Assembly: GCA_050942875.1 (NCBI GenBank) | Contig: JBMNOD010000122.1 | Coordinates: forward strand, 1 to 6,459 | Origin: JAAZAI01 sp050942875 | Lineage (GTDB): Bacteria > Verrucomicrobiota > Kiritimatiellia > RFP12 > UBA3636 | DNA: 6,459 bases | Direction: 5' to 3' | Shown here: positions 1-6,459 of the stretch, in pieces | Numbering within the stretch: position 1 is the first letter of the stretch | Layout of the letters: each line of letters starts with the position of its first letter | Program-made: the position numbers and the translations under genes | The notes under the pieces: generated by a model | Databases searched by the model: none | What the model was told of the DNA's origin: nothing | Seen by the model: the letters and a program-made list of their open reading frames with translations, nothing else

Positions 1-1
1 G

Positions 2-169
2 GCGCTTTTGCGGGCGGCGGAGGCAAGGACGTCAAGAAAGCTGAACGCGGCGATCCGGAAGGCTTTCGGATCGGTGACGCCCCAAGACGCAGAATCCTGG
101 TTCGCATCGTGCGGCTATATTATTTCTCAAACCGCTCTAGGGAATAGATCAAAACACTTTTTTTGCTGA
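2..169 (+). pseudogene. C-terminal end of a probable IS630-family transposase, cut by the window edge
   Basis: The frame starting at base 2 is open from the window edge to a TGA at 167-169, giving 55 residues. It contains AIRKAFGSVTPQDAESWF followed by ASCGY. This resembles the C-terminal tail of IS630/Tc1-type DDE transposases as I remember them: a helix, then a T-P-x-[ED]-x-x-x-[WY]-F motif and a closing C/A-G-Y. The catalytic DDE residues would lie upstream, outside the window. About 16 extra residues (IISQTALGN onward) follow the GY, slightly more than I would expect, so the original stop may have been lost or replaced. Whether the element is intact cannot be judged. It is tail-to-tail with the trmL operon. 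The family assignment comes from a short tail only; a chance frame is possible but less likely. Confidence 0.6.
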
Positions 170-183
170 GAAAAGATGTTTTG
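150..183. repeat. Imperfect hairpin over the transposase stop codon
   Basis: CAAAACA (150-156) pairs with TGTTTTG (177-183), and the stem continues as CTTTT (157-161) with AAAAG (171-175), leaving one bulged A at 176. The result is about 12 bp around a 9-nt loop. It spans the end of the transposase reading frame, so it could be part of the terminal region of the insertion element or a bidirectional terminator. On the plus strand there is no clear T-run after the stem. The A/T-rich composition contrasts with the GC-rich surroundings, which fits an origin in the mobile element. Confidence 0.5.
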
Positions 184-438
184 AAACACTTCGCAGACGG
201 CTCCCCGTCTCAATCCATATCCTGACGAGGCTGACAAGGTTGATGAGGTTGACTTCGTAGCGAAACAGTCGCATGGCGTTTCACTCGCGAGAAACATCGA
301 CATTCGCCCAACCAGTCGTTCCAGTTCCATTGTCTGAAAGGGGACAGACCCGAATGCCCTACGGCTTACGACCTTCATCAACAAAAATTCGTGTGCTCGT
401 CGTTGGGGGACATTTGTCCTGAACCCGTTCTCCTCGTT
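170..438. other. Non-coding tail-to-tail intergenic region
   Basis: This stretch separates the transposase remnant from the 3' end of trmL, and I see no credible gene in it. The minus-strand frame 127-384 is open for 85 codons but has no recognisable motif, contains a 9-bp tandem repeat and overlaps the transposase end antisense. Visible elements are a perfect 6-bp stem with a 4-nt loop (AGACGG 195-200, CCGTCT 205-210), the 9-bp repeat at 223-253 and a 12-bp palindrome GGACATTTGTCC at 408-419. The string GGGGACA occurs twice, at 340-346 and 406-412. A T-rich run near 383-389 on the minus strand could end the trmL transcript, but no stem adjoins it. Confidence 0.6.
223..253. repeat. 9-bp short tandem repeat, three and a half copies
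   Basis: TGACGAGGC (223-231), TGACAAGGT (232-240) and TGATGAGGT (241-249) follow one another and are trailed by TGAC (250-253). The consensus is TGAxxAGGT with one or two changes between neighbours. Degenerate 9-bp units of this kind are common intergenic simple repeats in some repeat-rich bacterial genomes. No function is apparent. Confidence 0.7.
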
Positions 439-933
439 TCAATCGGGCACCTGCCCGGTTGAAGCGAGCTGACGAAACGCCTCGTAAGCCGCTATCGAGA
501 CGGCGTTGGCGAGATTGATGCTGCGGGCATGCTCGCCCGGCATGGGAATTTTAAACAGGCGGTCGGCATATCGCTCGTAAAAATCTGGCGGCAGCCCGCG
601 GCTTTCGGAGCCAAAAACGAGCGCATCGCCTGGCGCGAAGACGCAGGAATACAGTCCGCGCGTTCCGCGTGTGCTCATCAGAAAAAGACGCTCAGGATGG
701 AACGTCTCCAAAAACTCCGTCCACGTGTCGTGAATGCGGACGTCGAGATGATCCCAATAGTCGAGTCCGGCGCGTTTCACCCAGCGCTCGGAAAGATGGA
801 ACCCCAACGGGCGGACAAGATGCAATGGCCAGCCAAGCCCCACGCAGACGCGACCAATCGCCCCCGTGTTGTGCGGGATCTCGGGCTGACACAGCACGAT
901 GTGAACGGCTTGTTCGCTCACGCTTGCTTGCAA
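439..933 (-). CDS. trmL: tRNA (cytidine/uridine-34-2'-O)-methyltransferase TrmL (SPOUT family)
   Basis: This is a 164-residue protein of the usual TrmL length (about 155-165). TrmL dimers transfer a methyl group from S-adenosylmethionine to the ribose 2'-OH of wobble position 34 in tRNA-Leu isoacceptors. The SPOUT trefoil-knot motifs are all visible: the N-terminal PEIPHNTGAIGR at 17-28 with the conserved Asn and Arg, FGSESRGLP at 107-115, and the knot motif from IPM at 129 through RSINLANAVSIAAYE (137-151). The internal RAGLDYW at 54-60 is also typical. The start used is a TTG at 931-933, three bases after the stop of the preceding gene, suggesting translational coupling; no Shine-Dalgarno sequence is clear. 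A GTG at 919-921 would give 160 residues and also fits the family N-terminus. The gene is last in the operon. Confidence 0.94.
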   Translation of the reverse strand: MQASVSEQAVHIVLCQPEIPHNTGAIGRVCVGLGWPLHLVRPLGFHLSERWVKRAGLDYWDHLDVRIHDTWTEFLETFHPERLFLMSTRGTRGLYSCVFAPGDALVFGSESRGLPPDFYERYADRLFKIPMPGEHARSINLANAVSIAAYEAFRQLASTGQVPD

Positions 934-936
934 AGC

Positions 937-1365
937 TCACGCTTTCGCATTGAGATCGTGGCAGCCAAGCGCCCGGAGGCGCAACGTCACATCGTCATTT
1001 CTTCCGCTGAACCAGACGCCCTTCAAGGCTGTCCGAAAACGGGCGTTGTGCTCGGCCTCCCTCTCGATCCTGTCGATCTGGTCATGCGCAAAAGCCTGGA
1101 CAAAACCTTCCAAGGGGCCGGCGGCAATGCGGCCAAGATCGTCATGCGTCTTCGCTTCGTTGAGCAGGAGCAGAATGAACTCCCATGTCGCTTCAGGGTT
1201 CCCATAGCAAACCTCTGTGGCATCCTGCTCCGCCCACTCCTCTTCGTCCGGGTCGAACCACGCCTTCGCGAGTTCCTCAAGCGTCGCGCCCCGCGGGAGG
1301 TCATCGCCTCCCAAACGCGGCCATGGCGGCTCCTGCCCTGCACCATAAGACTCTTTGCCTGTCAT
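937..1365 (-). CDS. Conserved hypothetical protein, possibly DUF6869-like
   Basis: This is a 142-residue acidic, probably cytoplasmic protein with no signal peptide or membrane segment. Residues 28-70 contain LEELAKAWF, an acidic stretch and GNPEATWEFILLLLNEA (55-71). Residues 81-118 contain AAGPLEGFV, then FAHDQIDRIEREAE and RFRTALKGVW. The pattern of a visit-unit helix, then A-G-P-L-E-x-F/L, then an I-D-R-I-E helix and a final G-V-W matches my memory of small uncharacterised proteins grouped as DUF6869, of unknown function; I could not verify this. The ATG at 1363-1365 lies 4 bp after the fumarase beta stop, with GAGG (plus-strand 1376-1379) 10 nt upstream as a plausible ribosome site. The stop is 3 bp from the trmL start, so the gene sits inside the operon and is very likely translated. 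Its role cannot be deduced from its neighbours. Confidence 0.8.
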   Translation of the reverse strand: MTGKESYGAGQEPPWPRLGGDDLPRGATLEELAKAWFDPDEEEWAEQDATEVCYGNPEATWEFILLLLNEAKTHDDLGRIAAGPLEGFVQAFAHDQIDRIEREAEHNARFRTALKGVWFSGRNDDVTLRLRALGCHDLNAKA

Positions 1366-1369
1366 CGAA

Positions 1370-1957
1370 CTATTGCCTCATCATCTCCGCCAGCTTCCGC
1401 TTCGAGCTGTCGGCGACGTCGTCATAGAGGCTGCGTCCGTGGGCATCCATGCCGACCACGCCCTGAAGCCCGTTGATGCGCAAGGCCCACATGGCCTCGG
1501 TCGCGCCGAAGGCATCGAGGAAATGCACGCCTTCGACGGCGACAACCGTCTTCGCAATGATCGCCGCGGCGCCGCCGACGGCCTGAAGGTAGATGCAACC
1601 GTGCTCGCGGCACGCCGCCAAAGTCGATGGCCCCATGCCGCCTTTGCCAATGATCACGCGAACGCCCTGCCCCGCGATCACCGTCGCCATGTAAGGCTCC
1701 TCGCGAATCGAGGTCGTCGGCCCGGCGGCGACGATCCGCCATGTGCCGTCCGCCTCTTGTCGCACAACCGGCCCGCAGTGGAAGATGGCGCCGTCGCGCA
1801 AATCCACCGGCGACTGCCCCGTCTCGGCGAGGTGCTTGTGGAGCCGGTCGCGGCCTGTGTAAACGAGACCGGAAACGGAAACGAGATCACCTGCGCACAA
1901 CGCGGTGACTCGCTCCCGAGTGAACGGATGATCGAGGGCAACGACAGCGGACTTCAT
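1370..1957 (-). CDS. Class I fumarate hydratase / tartrate dehydratase, beta subunit
   Basis: The 195-residue protein matches the beta (C-terminal) domain of iron-sulfur fumarases and L(+)-tartrate dehydratases, which reversibly hydrate fumarate to malate or dehydrate related hydroxy-diacids. Family signatures are YTGRDRLHKHL (33-43), GAIFHCGPVV (56-65), AAGPTTSIREEPY (77-89), IIGKGGMG (102-109) and GATEAMW (151-157). In the family, the cysteines that bind the 4Fe-4S cluster are on the alpha part, so this subunit alone should be inactive. No alpha gene occurs in the window. I chose the ATG at 1955-1957, which overlaps the stop of the preceding gene as ATGA (1954-1957), a classic coupled start. 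A GTG at 1967-1969 would add four residues. The substrate (fumarate or tartrate) cannot be told from this subunit alone. Confidence 0.9.
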   Translation of the reverse strand: MKSAVVALDHPFTRERVTALCAGDLVSVSGLVYTGRDRLHKHLAETGQSPVDLRDGAIFHCGPVVRQEADGTWRIVAAGPTTSIREEPYMATVIAGQGVRVIIGKGGMGPSTLAACREHGCIYLQAVGGAAAIIAKTVVAVEGVHFLDAFGATEAMWALRINGLQGVVGMDAHGRSLYDDVADSSKRKLAEMMRQ

Positions 1958-3177
1958 CGCGCAAAGCACTTGGGCGGCGGAAGCACCCGAACAATTTCCG
2001 CGCGCATCATTGGCGTCGCCTCAACAGGCTCCTCGGCTGGTTGCGCAGGCGGCGTCTCAACAACAACTTCCGGCGTGTCTTCGACGACTTCCGGCGCATC
2101 GACGATCGGCTCAAGCCCGGCTTGAACCGTATCAGAATCGGAAGGAATCGAGGTGCTTGCCGAATCGTCGCCACCTCGATTGGCGAGCAGAATGAAAGCC
2201 AACACCACGCCGACACCGGCCGCGATCCACCAGCGGCGACGGTTGGGCGTCTCATCGCCGAGAGGAGCATGATCGTCGTCGTCAACATCTGGCTTTTCAT
2301 GAAAGGCCGCGACATGCTCACGCAACTGGTTGAATCGGCTGCGAAGTTCCGCAATCAGCTCCGGGAGAGGATTCGGGCGGCTCTGACGCGCGGGACGGCG
2401 TCGGCGCGGCTCCGTGGTGAAAGAATCGTCATCGTCCTCATCAAAAGCAACCGCAGGCCTGGACGCCTGCTTCGGCATGGGATGCTGGAAGGGGCGCGCA
2501 GGCGCAGACACGGGCTGCGGCGGAACAACATTGACCACCATCGGCTCGGCTTCGAGCCGGAACCCCGTGGAGGCAGGCGCAGGCGGCGCCGATTCAACGA
2601 CAGGTTCTGCAGGGGCAGCGGATGCAGGCGGTGCGTCCGTTGCAACGGGCGCCGCAGGCTGTTCGACAGGACGGGCCGCCGACGACGGCGCAGATGCGAC
2701 AGGCCGAGCAGGCGGTGCAGCTTGAGCAGACGCAGACGTCGGCCGCGTGGGCATCGGCATTGGATGCGGTGCATCCGTGCTGGGCATCGTCACCACCGAA
2801 GCCTTGGCATAGACGTGACGCGGCGCAGGCGCTGCCGGCGCAGGGGAAGGTTCGGTTGCCGGAGTTTCAGGCTCCGTTGCTCCAGGCACCGCGGCAACAG
2901 GCGCAACGGGTGCGGCAGGTGAAGGCTTGGAAGCTGGTTCGCCGTTGCCAGACATTGCAGCCATGAATTCCGCAACGAGTGGATCCGGATCAAGGCCGAC
3001 GGCCTTGGCGTAAAGCTTGATGAAACCCTTGCCGTAAATCGGGGCGCTGAAACGGCTGTAATCCTCCGCTTCGATTTCCCGAATCATCTGGGTCATCATG
3101 TGCGTGCTCTCGGCGACATCGGATTCGGTGAGCCCCATCGCTTCGCGAGCTTCCTTCAGCTTTTTTCCTAGTGCCAT
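1954..3177 (-). CDS. RodZ-like protein: N-terminal HTH_25 domain, long Pro/Ala linker, one membrane helix
   Basis: This is a 407-residue protein. Residues 3-72 form an XRE/HTH_25 domain (KLKEAREAMGLTESDVAEST, then APIYGKGFIKLYAKAVGLDP at 45-64), the cytoplasmic domain by which RodZ contacts MreB in rod-shaped bacteria. Residues 78-245 are an extreme Pro/Ala/Val-rich, presumably disordered linker. An acidic patch (246-251) and a basic patch (258-267) follow, then a short helix (271-293) and a single membrane span (316-333, WWIAAGVGVVLAFILLAN). The final ~75 residues are acidic and Pro-rich (repeated PEVV). The beta-rich C-terminal domain (DUF4115) of canonical RodZ is not visible, so I call it RodZ-like rather than rodZ. 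The ATG is preceded by AGGAA with AGGA 7 nt upstream. A role in cell shape or division is inferred from architecture and from the neighbouring ftsK. Confidence 0.82.
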   Translation of the reverse strand: MALGKKLKEAREAMGLTESDVAESTHMMTQMIREIEAEDYSRFSAPIYGKGFIKLYAKAVGLDPDPLVAEFMAAMSGNGEPASKPSPAAPVAPVAAVPGATEPETPATEPSPAPAAPAPRHVYAKASVVTMPSTDAPHPMPMPTRPTSASAQAAPPARPVASAPSSAARPVEQPAAPVATDAPPASAAPAEPVVESAPPAPASTGFRLEAEPMVVNVVPPQPVSAPARPFQHPMPKQASRPAVAFDEDDDDSFTTEPRRRRPARQSRPNPLPELIAELRSRFNQLREHVAAFHEKPDVDDDDHAPLGDETPNRRRWWIAAGVGVVLAFILLANRGGDDSASTSIPSDSDTVQAGLEPIVDAPEVVEDTPEVVVETPPAQPAEEPVEATPMMRAEIVRVLPPPKCFAR

Positions 3178-3184
3178 GGTGGGT

Positions 3185-3188
3185 TCCT
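3185..3188 (-). promoter_or_regulatory. Ribosome binding site of the RodZ-like gene
   Basis: On the minus strand AGGA lies 7 nt before the ATG at 3175-3177. It falls just inside the edge of the repeat block that begins at about 3197, so the repeats stop short of the translation signal. This supports the chosen start. Confidence 0.6.
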
Positions 3189-3196
3189 GCTTTAAA

Positions 3197-3290
3197 TGAT
3201 GAGTGATGAGTGATGAGTGGTGAGTTGAATACGAATTACAAATTACGAATTACTTTGTCGAGTCGCTAGTCGCTAGTGGCTAGTCGCTAG
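3197..3290. repeat. Mosaic of heptanucleotide tandem repeats (three families)
   Basis: Three 7-bp repeat families follow one another. TGATGAG occurs at 3197, 3204 and 3211, with TGGTGAG at 3218. After a transitional TTGAATA (3225), CGAATTA occurs at 3232 and 3246 with CAAATTA between. After a 10-bp spacer (3253-3262), TCGCTAG occurs at 3263, 3270 and 3284, with TGGCTAG at 3277. The first eight units (3197-3252) are in unbroken 7-bp register although the sequence changes completely. Stops occur in the frames, so it is not coding. It occupies much of the ftsK-rodZ gap and would lie in the leader of rodZ if the genes are co-transcribed. Confidence 0.85.
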
Positions 3291-3392
3291 TGCCGGGAGG
3301 CGGCTTTGTCGTGAGCTTTGTCGTGAACTTTGTCGAGTCGCTAGTGCCGGAAGGCAGCTTTGTCGTGAACTTTGTTGCCCGCTTTGTCGCAA
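3286..3392. repeat. 29-bp direct repeat with nested 12-bp units after ftsK
   Basis: The segment 3286-3314 recurs at 3340-3368 with two mismatches, an offset of 54 bp. Each copy begins with GCTAGTGCCGG and ends in the 12-mer GCTTTGTCGTGA, which also occurs at 3315-3326. Degenerate versions, ACTTTGTCGA (3327), ACTTTGTTGCCC (3369) and GCTTTGTCGCAA (3381), continue the 12-bp period. Both copies adjoin a TCGCTAG heptamer, so the two repeat systems are interleaved. The block lies between the ftsK stop and the rodZ leader. I see no clear terminator in it. Confidence 0.75.
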
Positions 3393-3405
3393 GCACAGTG
3401 GTGAA

Positions 3406-5970
<2,565 letters not shown>

Positions 5971-6004
5971 CGTCAGGGAAACTCCAACATGAAAAACAGG
6001 GTCA

Positions 6005-6034
6005 ATGATACCACAAACCCCCTGCTCGCTGCAA
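6005..6034 (-). promoter_or_regulatory. Possible sigma-70-type promoter for ftsK
   Basis: On the minus strand TATCAT (plus 6005-6010; five of six to TATAAT) is preceded by TTGCAG (plus 6029-6034) at an 18-bp spacing. The -35 matches the consensus TTGACA only at its first three bases. The -10 lies about 35 nt upstream of the ftsK ATG, a sensible distance. The -35 would fall within the arm of the 6029-6054 inverted repeat. This is a weak candidate by eye only. Confidence 0.22.
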
Positions 6035-6054
6035 ACGGCGATTGCCGTTTGCAG
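6029..6054. repeat. Perfect 11-bp-stem hairpin upstream of ftsK
   Basis: CTGCAAACGGC (6029-6039) and GCCGTTTGCAG (6044-6054) are exact reverse complements around the 4-nt loop GATT. The stem is strong, but no T-run follows on either strand, so it is not a canonical intrinsic terminator. It could be a regulator binding site, a structured leader element, or a terminator for an upstream minus-strand gene outside the window. It lies about 58 bp upstream of the ftsK start and directly abuts the next inverted repeat. Confidence 0.75.
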
Positions 6055-6114
6055 GTAATCGGTCAGTCGAAGAGGTCGGACAACCGCCGGCCATGGATTG
6101 ACTTGACCGATTAC
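6055..6114. repeat. Inverted repeat of 11 bp (14 with a bulge) around a 31-38-bp centre
   Basis: GTAATCGGTCA (6055-6065) and TGACCGATTAC (6104-6114) are perfect reverse complements. Allowing one bulged T at 6103, GTC (6066-6068) also pairs with GAC (6100-6102), for 14 bp in total. The left arm begins on the base after the 6029-6054 hairpin ends. The 60-bp unit could be a miniature mobile-element relic with terminal inverted repeats, a cruciform-forming or protein-binding site, or a small structured RNA. No open frame is present. The centre contains the GC-rich string CCGCCGGCC and nothing else I can name. Confidence 0.7.
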
Positions 6115-6129
6115 TGGAAGAAGTTTCCG

Positions 6130-6459
6130 CTGGGGCGCTGCCCCAGACCCCGCTTTTAGTGAGAAGTGCGAAGAGCGAAGAGCGAAGTTCAGGCTGGGGA
6201 CACCCCAGACCCCGCTTTTAGTGAGAAGTGCGAAGAGCGAAGTGAGAAGTTCAGGCTGGGGACACCCCAGACCCCGCTTTTAGTGAGGAGTGCGAAGAGC
6301 GAAGTGAGAAGTTCAGGCTGGGGACACCCCAGACCCCGCTTTTAGTGAGGAGTGCGAAGAGCGAAGTGAGGAGTTCAGGCTGGGGACACCCCAGACCCCG
6401 CTTTTAGTGAGGAGTGCGAAGAGCGAAGTGAGAAGTTCAGGCTGGGGACACCCCAGACC
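6130..6459. repeat. Array of about 62-bp tandem repeats, five full units plus a partial sixth
   Basis: Units begin at 6130, 6194, 6256, 6318, 6380 and 6442; the last is cut by the window end. Each starts with a hairpin, CTGGGG-ACA-CCCCAG (CTGGGGC-GCT-GCCCCAG in the first unit, which is 64 bp). ACCCCGCTTTTA follows, then five heptamers: typically GTGAGAA, GTGCGAA, GAGCGAA, GTGAGAA and GTTCAGG. Units 2-5 differ only by A/G changes in the first and fourth heptamers. The first unit has GAGCGAA twice and a different hairpin loop, as expected of an older edge copy. There are no unique spacers, so this is not CRISPR, and no frame looks coding. The short T-run after each stem is too distant to make a convincing terminator. 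Confidence 0.92.

Noticed and set aside
127..384. Minus-strand 85-codon open frame near the left end
   Set aside because: It contains a 9-bp simple repeat, overlaps the transposase end antisense, and has no recognisable domain.
408..419. GGACATTTGTCC palindrome as the trmL terminator
   Set aside because: The stem is only 5-6 bp and no U-tract follows it on the minus strand; the nearest T-rich run is about 20 bases away.
529..1476. Plus-strand 315-codon open frame across trmL and the hypothetical gene
   Set aside because: It runs antisense over two or three tightly packed minus-strand genes. TrmL motifs on the minus strand are unambiguous, and this frame shows no family signature.
2041..2922. 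Plus-strand 293-codon Arg-rich open frame opposite the RodZ-like gene
   Set aside because: Its runs of arginine mirror the Pro/Ala-rich codons of the opposite strand. The HTH domain, membrane helix and ribosome site favour the minus-strand gene.
6130..6459. CRISPR array
   Set aside because: The repeats are contiguous with no unique spacers, and no cas gene is present in the window.
6130..6459. Series of rho-independent terminators or G-quadruplexes
   Set aside because: The T-run is only four bases and lies seven bases after the stem. Each unit has only two or three short G-runs, and these pair with adjacent C-runs.

Overview
This window reads as a piece of a GC-rich, Gram-negative-type bacterial chromosome. 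The five complete genes all lie on the minus strand, in the order ftsK, a RodZ-like gene, a fumarase beta subunit, a small conserved hypothetical and trmL. A truncated transposase end on the plus strand meets them tail-to-tail. The FtsK type, the HTH_25/RodZ-like partner and the abundance of short tandem repeats between genes (7-bp and 9-bp units) remind me of the PVC superphylum (Kiritimatiellota, Lentisphaerota or Planctomycetota) or a neighbouring uncultured phylum. That placement is an impression from protein style, not a search result.

Layout from left to right. Positions 2-169 hold the 3' end of a probable IS630-family transposase with a hairpin across its stop codon. Positions 170-438 are non-coding and carry a 9-bp tandem repeat and small palindromes. 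Positions 439-1957 (minus) hold trmL, the 142-residue hypothetical and the fumarase beta subunit. The RodZ-like gene follows at 1954-3177. Its stop overlaps the fumarase start in an ATGA, and the remaining gaps are 3-4 bp, so these four genes look like one translationally coupled operon. A 228-bp gap at 3178-3405 is almost entirely short tandem repeats and separates rodZ from ftsK (3406-5970). Upstream of ftsK, 5971-6129 holds two adjacent inverted repeats, and 6130-6459 is an array of about 62-bp repeats that runs off the window.

Functionally the cluster joins cell division and chromosome segregation (FtsK), a membrane-anchored HTH protein of the cell-shape type (RodZ-like), a central-carbon enzyme subunit (class I fumarase/tartrate dehydratase beta domain) and a tRNA wobble methyltransferase (TrmL). 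The fumarase beta subunit has no alpha partner here. I found no defence system, CRISPR array, secondary-metabolite genes or prophage. The most unusual material is in the intergenic DNA: several unrelated heptanucleotide repeat families laid end to end, and a hierarchical repeat array in which each unit is one hairpin plus five heptamers.
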